This document shows positions 38,255-49,706 of a DNA stretch of 64,000 nucleotides, piece by piece; position 1 is the first letter of the stretch; each line of letters begins with the position of its first letter. The notes under the pieces were generated by a model. It was given only the letters and a program-made list of their open reading frames with translations. It was not told the DNA's origin and did no database searches. Source of the DNA: Aspidapion aeneum (lineage: Eukaryota; Arthropoda; Insecta; Coleoptera; Brentidae); assembly GCA_963576565.1 (NCBI GenBank), contig OY755038.1:181962452-182026451 (forward strand). Direction: 5' to 3'. A program made the position numbers and the translations under genes.

Positions 38255-39490
38255 ATGTCTATCAAAAAAGCCGTGCAAAAACGCAAGGGTTTTTTATCTG
38301 CGATCACCGAGTATTATGTGTTTTCACAAACCGCGCAACGGACGCAAAAGCGAGAAACGAGTTTCAAGTGAGGTATTCCGATTTGGATGAAACCTTCGAT
38401 AAATGCATGCTGGCACATAATGATGTCATTATGTTGATAGACGACTCGGACGACGAGGAGCCTAAAACGCAAGATGCGATCCTTTCAGAAGCTCGTAAAT
38501 ATTTTTATGCGTGTAAGGGGGCTTACTCTGAAATATTTCCGGTTGAGGCCCCAACCTTTTCGGGATCATATGTTCGTCAGAACGAATCTGAAACTCCAAA
38601 ACTCAGAGTTAGGTATTCCCATACTTCGAGGTGATAAAAAATTATGGCCAAGCTTTTTCGATCTTTTTAATAACATTATAGATCAAAATCAAAGTCTAAG
38701 TAACGTTCGAAAACTTCAATATTTATTTTCATATCTCGAGGATGAGCCTTTAAAATTGATATCAGGGATTAGCTTATCTGATCAAAATTATAAAATTGCT
38801 TACGACAAATTAGTCAATAGATATCAAAACAAGCGAGACCTCGCAAATGATGCTTTAAGCACAATTATATACTCTACCTTAAAAAAACGAGTCAGCTAAA
38901 GAATTGCGTAATTTAATTGACACCTTTTCAGAATCCCTAGAAATTTTAAAATCACTTAGCTTTGACGTTGACAGTTGGGACTTTATTATTTTTTTTCATT
39001 TTGTTAGAAAAATTGGATATTCCGACGCGTTCAAATTTCGAGATGAGTCACGCCAATACTAATACCGAAATTCCCACTTTTCAGTCACTTTTTCAGTTTC
39101 TAGAAAAAAGAAGTTTTGGAATCACTTCCTCAATCAACAGCACCCAAAAAGGTGCCTACCTATCAAAAATCAAATTCTATGCAAAATCAGTTTGGGCAAA
39201 AGCCTACCTATCAAAATTCAAATTCTATGCAAAATCAGTTTGGGCAAAAGCCTACCTATAAATCATCCAATTCGCCTTTTATAGGAATGGCTGGCACCTC
39301 AACTAATTCAAGTACGGGAATAAAATGTTTCCGGTGTAATCAAGGTCACGTGCTTTCGAAATGTCAAACATTTCTTGACCTCTCGCCTATCGATCGCCTA
39401 TCTTTCGTCACGCAGAAAAAATTATGTCTAACGTGTTTTCATCCCTCGCATGGGGTAGACACGTGCAAATCAAAATATTCATGCTTTAAC
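38255..39490 (+). pseudogene. gag: BEL/Pao gag, frameshifted
   Basis: The capsid polyprotein would package the element RNA. The likely start is the ATG at 38255 after the leader repeats. This frame stops at 38369. Coding then continues in the 38368-38634 frame, shifts near 38590 into the 38474-38899 frame (which holds the W-x-S-F-x-D-L-F pattern of the Pao gag domain), and shifts again at an A7 run near 38882 and in a T-rich run near 38990. The last part (39116-39508) has a repeated NSMQNQFGQKPTYQ segment and two zinc knuckles at about 39326-39364 (C-x2-C-x3-H-x4-C) and 39427-39470 (C-x2-C-x4-H-x4-C). Two breaks sit in homopolymers, so sequencing error is a possible cause there. Confidence 0.8.
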
Positions 39491-39572
39491 TCATATTTTA
39501 GAAACTAATAAAGAGTCTGGAAGCCAAGATACTAGTCCTGTCATTCACACACCACCTGTCAATAATCTTCAT

Positions 39573-41915
39573 GTGTCATTAAATACCTCAGGACCTTCAG
39601 GTACCTTTCTTTTATGCACCGCCATAATAGATGTTATGGACGGTTACGGAAATTTTCAACCTGTGAGGGCACTGCTTGATTCTGGATCACAGATAGGATT
39701 CATCAGTGAAAAGTGTATTCAGCGTCTTAATCTTCCTAGGCGAAGTTACACCACTGAAATATTCGGATTAAATCAAATGTCTTCTCTTACTTCCAAAGGG
39801 CTCGTTCAATGTCACATTAAGCCACAAGGACAGGTCACTCCTTTACTTAATTTCGAAGCAATTGTCGTTCCACAACTATGTTCCAATATGCCTACATTCA
39901 CTTTGAACGATAATCAGTGGAAACACTTGGAAAACCTTAAACTTGCCGACCCATCTTATTTCAAATCTAGACCTGTGGACCTAGTTATTGGTTGCGAGCT
40001 ATTCGCAAAGATATTCAAGGAGGGCAGGGTTCTTGGACAAATAGGGCAACCTTCCGCCCTTGAAACCATCTTTGGCTGGGTCGTCATGGGAAAAGTGGAC
40101 GAAGTAGGTAGTCTTACGGAACGAACCAGTTGTTTTTTAACGAGTCATTCACCTCCTTTAGAAGTCATTCTAACTAGGTTTTGGGAAATCGAACATTTGC
40201 CTAAAAAACAAATCTTATCAAAGGAAGAAAAACAAGCGGAATCAATTTTTACTGCGAGTGTCGTACGGCAACCGAGCGGTAGATTCATGGTAGATCTTCC
40301 GTTTAAAGATAAAATAAACCCTGACATAGGAAATACTTATCCGCAAGCTTATCGTAGATTTTTACTTCTAGAAAATAGATTACTCAAAAATCCTGATCTG
40401 TACACTGCCTATTCAAGTTTCATGCAAGACTATATCGATTCTAATCATATGAATCTAGTTTTATCTAGTCAACCAAAAGTCGACGTATCATGTTTTTTGG
40501 CACATCATTGCGTACTAAAGCCGGAAAGCTTAAGTACAAAATTAAGGGTAGTCTGGGATTGTTCGGCAGTCACCCCAAAGAATATTAGTCTCAATGACAC
40601 GTTGTTATCTGGACCGAAACTTCAAAAGGATATTGCTCCTTTACTCCTTACGTTTCGTCTTAATCCTATTGCCTACATTGCTGATATCAAACAGATGTTC
40701 CGTCAAGTCCTTATCAATCCTTATCACCGTCCTTATCAAAGGATATTGTGGAGGTTTTCTCCACAGGACCCACTTTCAGTGTGGGAACTTTCTACTGTCA
40801 CTTTTGGCATGACATGCTCACCTTTTCTAGCCATGCGTACATTAAATGAGCTGGCAGAGATAGAAAAGGAACGTTTTCCTATGGCTAGTACTGTTCTAAA
40901 AACGTCAATGTACATCGACGATATCTTGGGAACTAGCCCTTCGCTTTCTGAAGCCATTTCCCTACAGATGGAACTCAATGATTTGTTAAAGTCGGGAGGA
41001 TTTGAACTTAAAAAATGGGCAAGCAATTGTCCTGAGTTATTGGCAACATTGCCAGAATCCGATCGTCAAATGCCTCTCTCTTTTGACAAGGAGGAACCAC
41101 ACTTTATCAAAGTTTTAGGACTTCAATGGCATCCAAAAAACGACATTTTTTCTTATCAATGCCGAATGAAGGAAAAACCCCCAACTAAACGTTCTATTTT
41201 ATCTATCATAGGAACAATCTTCGATCCCTTAGGTTTTCTTTGTCCCTTGTTGCTACAAGCAAAATTTATTTTGCAACAGTTGTGGATATCGAAAATAGGC
41301 TGGGACGAAGAACCAGATTCTTCTATCATCGACTCTTGGAACAAACTTCGTTCTGAATTCCCGCTTCTTTCCAATTTTCAATTACCCCGACAAATCAAAC
41401 TGTCAAAAATCAATACCTTTCAAATCATCGGCTTCTGTGGCGTTTCAATTCGAGGCTACGCAGGCATCGTATATTTTCGTGTAGAAGAGGAAAACAATAT
41501 CTCTGTTTCTCTCATATCTGCAAAATCTAGGGTCGCGCCTATAAAGTCACAAACTTTGGCTAGGCTAGAACTCCTAGGCGCATTTCTTTTAAGCGAATTA
41601 ATTGATTTCGTCTTATCTAGCTATGAAGGAAAAATAACTTTTACAAATATCGTTACTTTCTGCGATTCGCAAGTCGTATTGCACTGGCTTTCATCCCCTC
41701 CTAATCGCTGGCAAACCTTTGTTGGAAATCGAGTCAGTAGAATCCAAGAAATCATTCCCTCAAACTCATGGCGCTACATTCCTTCTGCTTTAATTGCAGC
41801 CGATATTGCGTCACGAGGGGCCACCCCTTCACAGCTCATTTCACATGACATGTGGTGGAACGCACCGTCGTTTTTGTGGTCTCCCGAAAACGAATGGCCC
41901 GATTTTCATAAGTAA
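39573..41915 (+). CDS. pol: BEL/Pao pol: protease, reverse transcriptase, RNase H
   Basis: A 780-codon open frame, the longest genuine one in the window. Residues ~30-45 hold the aspartic protease site (LLDSGSQ). A segment typical of Pao proteins (DLVIGCELF, FGWVVMGK) follows at ~135-175. The reverse transcriptase spans ~330-520 with the catalytic MYIDD box at 447-450. RNase H spans ~620-740 with LARLELLG and FCDSQVVLHWL. The end (MWWNAPSFLW) is the usual tail of the BEL RNase H region. The frame is open for some 80 bases upstream of the ATG and was probably fused to gag before a shift near 39490. It ends at a premature TAA; three further stops follow in the same frame before the integrase. 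It would act in cytoplasmic particles if expressed. Confidence 0.92.
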   Translation: MSLNTSGPSGTFLLCTAIIDVMDGYGNFQPVRALLDSGSQIGFISEKCIQRLNLPRRSYTTEIFGLNQMSSLTSKGLVQCHIKPQGQVTPLLNFEAIVVPQLCSNMPTFTLNDNQWKHLENLKLADPSYFKSRPVDLVIGCELFAKIFKEGRVLGQIGQPSALETIFGWVVMGKVDEVGSLTERTSCFLTSHSPPLEVILTRFWEIEHLPKKQILSKEEKQAESIFTASVVRQPSGRFMVDLPFKDKINPDIGNTYPQAYRRFLLLENRLLKNPDLYTAYSSFMQDYIDSNHMNLVLSSQPKVDVSCFLAHHCVLKPESLSTKLRVVWDCSAVTPKNISLNDTLLSGPKLQKDIAPLLLTFRLNPIAYIADIKQMFRQVLINPYHRPYQRILWRFSPQDPLSVWELSTVTFGMTCSPFLAMRTLNELAEIEKERFPMASTVLKTSMYIDDILGTSPSLSEAISLQMELNDLLKSGGFELKKWASNCPELLATLPESDRQMPLSFDKEEPHFIKVLGLQWHPKNDIFSYQCRMKEKPPTKRSILSIIGTIFDPLGFLCPLLLQAKFILQQLWISKIGWDEEPDSSIIDSWNKLRSEFPLLSNFQLPRQIKLSKINTFQIIGFCGVSIRGYAGIVYFRVEEENNISVSLISAKSRVAPIKSQTLARLELLGAFLLSELIDFVLSSYEGKITFTNIVTFCDSQVVLHWLSSPPNRWQTFVGNRVSRIQEIIPSNSWRYIPSALIAADIASRGATPSQLISHDMWWNAPSFLWSPENEWPDFHK

Positions 41916-43464
41916 AAAATGCCGATTGATTTCGGAGATATTAATCTGGAGGAAAAGCCATAGGTCTGTTGCAATGCGATAATTGACGTTAACTTCTTAG
42001 ATCAGCTTCTTATCAAATATTCATCTATATCAAATATTCAACGTATCATTTGTTATGTCCTTCGAATAGTTAACATTTTTTAAAACCATTCCTATCAAAA
42101 ACCCACTAAGCCACCGGACCAAAAAATTATTTTTGAAAATATTGTTTTTCCTACCACCGGTGAGATGCAAAGTGCGTTATACCTTCTTATCAAACGCGTT
42201 CAAGGTTCTTGCTTTTCTGAGCTTTTTTCCGCGTTATCTAAGGATAAACCAATACCGAAACCTTTTTGAAAACTTTCACCTTTTCTTGATGAAAATAATA
42301 TCATTAGAGTAGGTGGCAGATTACAAAAATCTGACCTTTTGTCTTATTCTGCAAAAAACCCCGTCTTACTTTCGAGTAACCATCGTTTAACTACTCTTGT
42401 TATCGAGTCCACTCATCGACAATACCTTCATCCTGGATTTAAAACATTACATAATATGCTTTTACAGCAATTTTGGATATTATCTGCCAGACGGGCAATT
42501 CAAAGAACCATATCCAAGTGCTTGCAATGTTTTAGAATCAACCCTAAACCCTATAGACCGCCCATAATGAGTTCACTTCCCGCTCATCGAATCAATCAAC
42601 TTAAACCTTTTTCGAGTGTAGCTATCGACTTTTGTGGACCTTTCTTTGTGATTCCTCATCGTTACCGTGGTTGTAAAGCTTTCAAATCGTATGCCTGTGT
42701 GTTTGTCTGTACGGCCACACATTGCGTGCATTTGGAATTAACCATGGAACTGTCCACCGAAGGGTTTGTAGGTGCATTTCATCGATTCATTTCCAGACGT
42801 GAAAGCGTGACGCAATGCTGGTCAGATCAGGACAGTAATTTTATAGGGTTTCGTTACCAATTACTTGATTACGCAAGAAGTGCGTCCACCAGACTTTCTA
42901 TTCGTTGGCATCTGGGACCTCCTCTCAGTCCACATTTCAATGGCCTGGCAGAAGCTGACGTCAAAAGTTTTAAAACTCACTTTGTTCGAGTTGTCGGCGA
43001 CCAGAAGTTGTCCATCATGGAAATGTCCACCCTTACATGTCGCATAGAAGCTGTACTTAATAGTCGCCCTTTATCTCCTGCCTCCTCAGACCCACACGAT
43101 CTTCAACCTCTTACCCCTCAATTCAGAAATTCCGGAGTCAGATTTGTCCGAGGTTCCCCTAAATCGGCTCTCGAGATGGCAACTAATCCAAAAACTACAT
43201 AATGATTTTTGGAAACGGTATTCTGTAGAGTATTTGCATACGCTACAACAGCGACACAAGTGGGCTGATACTTCTCCAAATATCAAATTAAATGATTTGG
43301 TTATCATAACGAGTGATCACATCAAATCACCTTTGAAATGGCCAGTCGGTCGGGTCATCGAACTGCATCCCGGCGGAGACGGTCAAGTGCGCGTTGCGAC
43401 GGTACGAACGGCTACCGGTGTTTACAAGCGGCCAGTTGTAAAACTGTGCCTCTTGCCGAATTAA
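41916..43464 (+). pseudogene. pol: BEL/Pao pol, connecting region and integrase, interrupted
   Basis: This continues the pol frame of 39573-41915. In-frame stops lie at 41913, 41961, 42081 and 42267. The frame is then open to 43202. Integrase features: an H-x4-H...C-x2-C zinc-binding segment (about 42408-42530), then catalytic aspartates in AIDFCGPF and WSDQDSNF, and the glutamate in GLAEADVKSF. The text around the second aspartate departs from the usual SDNGTNF. Near 43150 the coding sequence shifts into the 43144-43464 frame, which gives the C-terminal region found in Pao elements (LNRLSRWQ, RPVVKLCLL) and a normal stop at 43464. It would insert the DNA copy into the host genome, but the breaks make it inactive. 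Confidence 0.88.
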
Positions 43465-43679
43465 TACTAATTTTCATTTTTCTACCTATTACCGGGTATT
43501 ACAATAGGTTTTTCTTTATTTTTATTTTTTTTAAATTTTTGTTTGTTTGTTTTGCCTTTTTCGGGTTTCGTTATCTCTAAATAAACTTACGATACTTATC
43601 TGTTTTCATTCATTTATATTTATCGGTCGATCATTTTTCTTATATCTATATCTGTTCGGTTGAGATTCTAAAATTGTGT

Positions 43680-43696
43680 GTTTTGGAGGGCAGTTA
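43680..43696 (+). promoter_or_regulatory. polypurine tract before the 3' LTR
   Basis: A short purine-rich stretch (TTTGGAGGGCAG) sits immediately left of the 3' LTR, where the plus-strand primer is expected. It is short and interrupted, so the call rests mainly on position. Confidence 0.45.
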
Positions 43697-44136
43697 TGTT
43701 AACTCCCGCTGAATTTCGCGGTTGTTTTTAATTTTAAAACCACACAATTGGATGACGGACAGAGTACATTTTCGCGCATTTTGACATGCGCACCAACAAT
43801 CAGGGAGATCCTTTTCGACCGCCTCGAGAAAATGGCGTGTTAATTTCTTTCTCCAACATTTACAAATTTCTACACTTGAAAGTGCTCGATTTTGGTGTAC
43901 TGAAGCATAGAACTGGAAACTTCAGCTCTTCAGCTACGTGGTGCCATCATTAGATCCAGAAAGGGGCCCCTGGAACGTGGAGAAATTGGCTGCAAACTGG
44001 TGAGTGCTTTGTTTCTGATTTCCGTTGCATGGTACCAGCAATTAACTATGGACCTTTTGATTATTTCGTGATTTCGTATCAATATATTTATGTTTGTTCG
44101 CGCTTTCATTTAATAAAATATATACAGTCCACTGCA
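43697..44136 (+). repeat. 3' LTR, 440 bp
   Basis: It starts TGTTAACTC and ends ACTGCA. It is identical in length to the 5' LTR, with about a dozen substitutions, four of them in the first 25 bases. The frame 44029-44247 crosses the LTR and is not a gene. Confidence 0.9.
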
Positions 44137-44167
44137 GTTATCGTTTTTCTATCTGCGGGCAAACACC

Positions 44168-44346
44168 ATGGGCGCACCCGGGGGGGGGGGGGGGGTGCGT
44201 GTCCCCCCAAGCTTAAGTTTTTTAGATATTTTCCACATATTTTATGAATGAAAATATAAAATTGCATAAAATAAGCCATCATGAAGCCTTGGGCCACCCC
44301 CAAAGGCCTCGGGCCCCCCCAAGACATATTCCTGGGTGCGCCACTG
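44168..44346. mobile_element. small TIR element with G/C runs
   Basis: The left tip CATGGGCGCACCC and the right tip (read on the other strand) CAGTGGCGCACCC are inverted repeats matching at 11 of 13 positions. The interior has long G and C runs (44178-44195 and around 44290-44320). CAGTGGCG-type tips are common in hAT elements, but the 8-bp flanks (GCAAACAC and GAAGTGCT) do not match, so no target duplication supports this. Confidence 0.5.
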
Positions 44347-44349
44347 GAA

Positions 44350-45109
44350 GTGCTAAAGGTCACTTTTTTTATTTAATTTAATTATCAAATTTAGAAGCCT
44401 TAGTCACGCCAAAGTGCTAAATTTAATACATATTGAATCATAAATGGAAAAACCAACCAGTTTAAACTCTCCATTTTAATTATTTTCAAGCTTAATTCAA
44501 GAACCAAAATTAGCGACCTTTAACACCCGAAACTTTTAAATTTGATACATTTACATCCATTAATAAATAAGACAGTTCGCCATTTTGGATCCGTTATTTT
44601 GCATTTTTTAGCGACAAAAAAAATATTAAATTGCTTAGTTTACTGAAACTCTTAGCTCCTGTCAAAATTGCAAACTAAAACTACGGCGGCCGGCGGTAAA
44701 TCGGGTTGACAGTATGTGGGAAACTTAGCCGCGGTGACTTGTCCTCTTTCTTCTGGTCACTATAAAAAACGTGAAATATCTCCGTCCCTAAATGATATTC
44801 CTAGATCCGCCCCTGCAAATTGGCAAATTCATAGACCTGCAATGAAAAATGCAAACACATTCATCTTATGGCAAGGTTAAGGTTAATGTCACTGGAATAG
44901 GTGCCAATTTCTGTGCATATACACTTGGCTTTAGAAAAATATTTACCTTGAACCGAAAAAAAATTATGATAAAAATAGATTATTGGCAAACAGTTTAATC
45001 TCAATTTTTCTTCATAAAATATTTCGTTATAAAAACTATAGAGGTTACAAAGCATATTATTAAAGTTCAATGGTTTTTAGCTAGGTACCTAATTTTGAAA
45101 ATAATTTAA
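44350..45109. other. repeat remnants, no gene
   Basis: A reversed unit of the AAATGGCGGATCC repeat is near 44575-44610. Otherwise it is AT-rich. The minus frame 44861-45070 has no recognisable domain. Confidence 0.35.
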
Positions 45110-45428
45110 GTATGTTATGTTATAGAAGGTTTTATAGGAAAATATACTGGAGATTTAAATGATCAAAATTCAGAAAACGTACGCTTTGGTATAGGTCTGT
45201 TTGGTAAACCAAAACACACGTCCAAAAATAGGTTACTATATCCAAATGAATTCGCAAAAGCTGACTATGATGCCGCATTAGCAGTTCAATAAATAATAAA
45301 TATACGTGGGGTTATCAATAGCACCACAACCTAATTTCAAAGGCAGCATCGGTATAGGTACAGGGTCGCCTATAACTTATTATGGAATCGGTCCACTATT
45401 CGCTAAAATTAACAAGATATCAAAATAA
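45110..45428 (+). pseudogene. coding-like remnant in two frames, unidentified
   Basis: Two short stretches read like protein, though neither has an ATG. The first is open from 45110 to a stop at 45290 and includes NVRFGIGLFGKPKHT and LLYPNEFAKADYDAAL. The second, one frame over, is open from 45300 to a stop at 45426 and includes APQPNFKGSIGIGTG and YYGIGPLFAKI. A possible splice acceptor (TTATGTTATAG) ends at 45124. Both contain a Gly-Ile-Gly motif, and the composition differs from the surrounding AT-run peptides. I cannot name a family. It may be the 3' end of a decayed gene with a frameshift near 45293. Confidence 0.3.
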
Positions 45429-45429
45429 A

Positions 45430-46905
45430 TTTAGTAGTAAATTATATTCCGATGCGATTAGTTCTTATAATCACTCGCTACGCTTTTGCTACAATGCATC
45501 GAAGGATAATTTCATCACAAGGTTTATTTATGTTATTTTAAGCAATTTTTGGACTTTTAATCGGAGATTTTTTTGGTGGTTTTAGGTTTTTTAAGATGTT
45601 TTACTTTTTCACCCTGACCTGTCACATTTGAGGCCTAATTTTGTTTTTTGTTTGTGATCAGTGTTTCATCACTTAAGGGATAAATTGCACGTTTTATCCC
45701 TAAAGTGCGTAAATTATGGAGGATTAATAATAGCATTGTGTGACAAAATTTATTGGCGTTGGTTTGTTTCTCTCTTTTCTCTTTTTTTATCGCAGGAACC
45801 ACCATTGTTGCAACAAAACGACGTGTTTGGAAGAGAATGATAATATCTTTCAAATAACGTGTCAACCTTGCAATTCGCTTAAGGAATAAAGATGCGTTTT
45901 TTGTACACTTCAAGGAATATTATTTCTACGGAAGTGGATTTGGAGATATACGCATATTTATCATTCCACATATATTTTGTTTCTTGATCAAATATATCGC
46001 GCAACATGTTGTTTGTACAATTTTATTGACTTCAAAAAGCTCTTTACACATTTTTTCGAAAAAAGCTTGCTTTACTAAGGATACGAGAAAAATGGTAAGT
46101 CGCTCTTCGGTCGTCAGGTCCGAAGATCTCAGGAAAAGGAGCTAACCTAGCTGAATCCTCTTGGTATTAAGTTTTCGGGGTCAAGTGAATTATATTGCCG
46201 GTGCCAGTTCCTCGGATATTTTTTTGTGTTGTATAGTGTAATAAGCTGATAATTTTACATTCTTGAAAATCTATAGTATATTCTTGTGTTTTTTCGTTGT
46301 TCTTGCATAGATAAAGAAGGAGTCGAAATCTTTATAGTTTTAATAGAGCAAATAAAAATAAAAATTTAAGGTTTTCATAACTAAAACAAACAAACAATCC
46401 CCAAACAGCTTTTATAGACACTCGTTAGTCTGAGGATAACATAATATTAGATTTTAACAGAAAGGTTTACTAAAAAGTTTTAACTATATTGTATTAGTAT
46501 CCACCCTGTGGCTTTGGCAAAACCGAAAAATGTCAGTTGCAAAATATGATTGAAAATACACAACTTCCCAGAGGTCAAAAATCGCGTTTTATAACCTGGC
46601 TCAGAAACATCGCAGCATAGTATAATGGTTCAATTTAGTTTAGTAAAGTTTTGTCTTTCTTTTTTAAAGACTATCATTTTTATGTCATCTTCTTCCTTTG
46701 TGATTATACATTAAGCTGAACGAAGCCTTCGATTCGAGCTTTAATTAATGAATTTCCTTTAAACTATAAAAACATATAAACAATTATCTTTATTTCTACA
46801 GCAGAGAGTATTATCGCCTTGGTAAACAGCACAACATGGAGTCAACTAAGTTTGAGTTACTGCTACCATTATCATGCTATGCCTGTGTTTGCAAACACGT
46901 TTATA
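45430..46905. other. non-coding, nothing firm
   Basis: No gene was recognised. A strong-looking splice donor after an ATG (ATGGTAAGT at 46092) has no visible partner exon. The frames at 45382-45585 and 45635-45913 have no known domain. Confidence 0.3.
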
Positions 46906-46912
46906 CCTTTTT

Positions 46913-47567
46913 TTTTGTAAAACCAACAGAAACAACTACTGCGAGGGAAAATACCCCTACCGGCATTGAATTATACTGATGGCTTGATGCTTTCCTTGGG
47001 AATTTGTTAAAACTGTTTGGTTTTCACTATCTCCAACAAGGATACCAATGATCCCCGTCTGGAACACGTCCTGGCAATCAAGAACAAGTGATCCATGCCA
47101 ATCCACGACCGGCCCGGTTTCGACCTTTGGGGCCATCCTCAGGTGAATGTAGGCGATAGCTCCGTGTAGAGCATAAGTTTTGTGAAACCAACAGAAACAA
47201 CTACTCCGAGGGAAAATACCCCTACCGGCATTGAATTATACTGATAGCTTGATGCTTTCCTTGGGAACTTGTTAAAACTGTTTGGTTTTCACTATCTCCA
47301 GCGTCGATTACAAGGATACGAATGATCCCCGTCTGGAACACGTCCTGATAATCAGGAACAAGTGATCCATACCTATCCGCTCTGCACGGAGCTATCGCCT
47401 ACATTCACCTGAGGATGGCCCAAAAGGTCGAAACCGGGCCGGTCGTGGATTGGTAACTAGTCACTTGTTCCTGATTGTCAGGACGCGTTCCAGACGGGGA
47501 TCATTCGTATCCTTGTGATCGACGTTGGAGATAGTGAAAACCCAAAGAAATTCAAGGAACCCTAGAA
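46913..47567. repeat. mosaic repeat A-B-A-B'-A'
   Basis: Block A (about 46918-47095) contains GAGGGAAAATACCCCTACCGG and GATCCCCGTCTGGAACACG. Block B (about 47097-47165) contains CGGTTTCGACC and CTCAGGTGAATGTAGGCG. Block A is repeated at 47184-47370. Block B returns inverted at 47384-47452 and part of A returns inverted at 47455-47566. GATGGCC...GGTCGAAACCGG in the inverted B is a motif common in dispersed arthropod repeats. There is no coding capacity. Confidence 0.7.
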
Positions 47568-48690
47568 GACGCATCCCCATTATTTAATACGCAAATTCAT
47601 TCATCATGCATGAAATCTCAGAAAATTTCGCCGAATCCTCGCAGGCAACACTGTAAGAGGTATAAAAGAGAAATCGATGAAAAACCATGGGCGTGCAGAT
47701 TTTGTTGAAAATAAAATAAATATATTATAGACATTTTCCTATAAAATTTTTGCACCAAAAATTATAAAATTTAAATAAGTGTAAAATATTACCGGTACAG
47801 CTTTGACAGCCATTCTATTTTTACAGAATTAATTTTTTTATCGATTTATAATATTAGAAATCAATAACTTATTTACAGCTGGTAATATCCCTAGTTTTGA
47901 TTTTTATTATTTTTCCCTAAAGACAAGAAATCTACTTTATATTATTTTTTTCTGGATATAGAAAAGTGTTACTTTAATCCCTAAAATTTAAAACACAGGT
48001 AAAAGTGTTTCTTTTTATTTCAAATTGTCAAAGGTGTTTTTTTAGCTTTTTACTCTTTCACCTTGGTAATACATTGCTCTTAGTAAATTTTTTACAGTAA
48101 GTAGATTTGTTCTGTTAAAAAAAGTCAAAAACTCCGAATTATATACTCAGACCTTGAGATATTTATCAAAATTTTTGCATCAGGATTTAAAGAGTCTATT
48201 TGATCCCCTAGTGTACAGGGTGCATTTTCGACACTTTTGGGTGTTTTCGGTTTCTATGTTTATAATATTGATATGCGATGTTTACCATCATTATTCTCTT
48301 CAAATTAAAGCACACTAAGGTGTAGTCGTTTTTTCTTCAATCTTCTCTAGAAGTTCCCGAAACCACCCAAATGATAAAAATGGGACAGCCTATATTTATA
48401 ATATAGATTTTTTGTTATATTTTATCAGCAAAACTTTTGCCTCGAAATAAAAAGCACTCATTGATTTATTTTACCAAAATCCATTCATTAGTTTATTAAA
48501 CTCTAGCAATTAGTTTTTTTAGAAAATATTTGGTATGAGTCTGTGTTTTTTTACATTTGCAAATGTTAAAAAATATGACTTATTCAGTTTTGTCAACAAA
48601 ATACTTTTGATTTCCATAAAAAAATCTATTTAATTTTTATTTACCAAATAAAATAAAAATGAAAAAATATTATTTATAATTAAGTGATTA
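47568..48690. other. AT-rich spacer
   Basis: No gene or clear element was seen. A lone ACAGGGTGCATTTTCG near 48226 resembles the tips of the CAGGGTG-type elements nearby. Confidence 0.3.
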
Positions 48691-48694
48691 TTAT

Positions 48695-49366
48695 ACAGGG
48701 TGTCCCATAACTTAGGCGCCGTAGTGCAGCAGGTGATAGAGGAGGTTATTTCCAAGAAAAAAGTTTATATAACATGGGGTCAACATTCATCTGTTTTTAA
48801 GATATAGGATTTTTAAAGAGGAGTGGGTGAAAACCGGTTATACCAAAAAAAATCTGTGACAGCCAGCTGAATACTCAGCTAATTGTGATTAAAAAATGTG
48901 GTACTCCTTTTTTGATAATATTACAAGTGGAGGAGGTACGGGCTGTCAAAATAACCTCGAAAATGTATAAAAAATAAAATTTTTTTTTAAATTAATTTTT
49001 GCTTTCTCTTTTAAAAAATATCAATAATATTTTATTATTATGTGTCGCTAGAGACTTGTTTTTATTAACAAAAAATATTTAAAAAACATTGCATTTAATA
49101 TGGCATTCATAAAAGTTCATACCAAAAAAATAGTATTTTCTAAAAAAATTGACTGACTAACTTTTTTCAAATTAATTTTTTAAAATTAATTTCAATTTAC
49201 TGCTTTTGTTCTAATACAAGACTACCCAATTTCATATTTTTACTGCGTTTTTTTAAAGTTATTATCATAAAAGTTAAAAAAATTGCCAACAACAAGTTTT
49301 TGATCAGACGTGACCTCCTCTATCACTTGTTGGCCTATGGCCCCTAAGTTATGGGACACCCTATAT
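48695..49366. mobile_element. ~0.67-kb MITE with AGGGTGTCCCATAACTTAGG tips
   Basis: AGGGTGTCCCATAACTTAGG at about 48698 is exactly inverted at about 49343-49362, and the complementarity continues through GTGATAGAGGAGGT for about 55 bases. The interior is AT-rich with no gene. TA-rich sequence borders both ends, but no clear duplication can be assigned. The superfamily is uncertain. Confidence 0.75.
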
Positions 49367-49706
49367 ATACAAACATTATTAAATTTGGCAAATATAAGAA
49401 TTAAGAACAATATTTTAATCCATTTGACTCAAGGCTCTCTTTTAATTAATCACCAGGGACTATGCAGTAAGTAAGTGAAAAGGAAGTTAAAACTCTTTTT
49501 TTTCTGTGTAAAAGTAGGTACTACCTTTTTTCTTCTTATAGTTATATTTGTTAATTCTAACTACTTTTTTACATCATTATATAATGATCGAACATCAAAA
49601 ACAACCAGTGATAATATATTATGTATACTTTATAATAAAAAGAGATAGTTGAATATTTAACTACCAACCACTAGTAGTAAGTAGTTTTCTTAATTTGAAC
49701 TAGTCT

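Larger units (their letters stand above)
37094..44136 (+). mobile_element. BEL/Pao LTR retrotransposon, ~7.0 kb
   Basis: Order: 5' LTR, leader with a triple 144-bp repeat, gag, protease, reverse transcriptase, RNase H, integrase, 3' LTR. This gene order and the pol motifs are those of the insect BEL/Pao group. The two 440-bp LTRs differ at roughly a dozen positions (about 97% identical, counted by eye), so the insertion is not brand new. gag and pol carry frameshifts and stops, so this copy cannot make a full set of proteins. No env-like frame was seen. No matching target duplication is visible at the two ends. Confidence 0.92.

Noticed and set aside
37089..44141. Target-site duplication for the BEL element
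   Set aside because: CCATG before the 5' LTR does not match GTTAT after the 3' LTR. CCATG does occur 28 bases further right, but it is part of the tip of the small TIR element.
44168..44346. Firm assignment of the small element to hAT
   Set aside because: The tips fit, but the 8-bp flanks do not match, so only a tentative call is justified.
46092..46100. ATG followed by GTAAGT as a minimal first exon
   Set aside because: No second exon or conserved downstream frame could be found.
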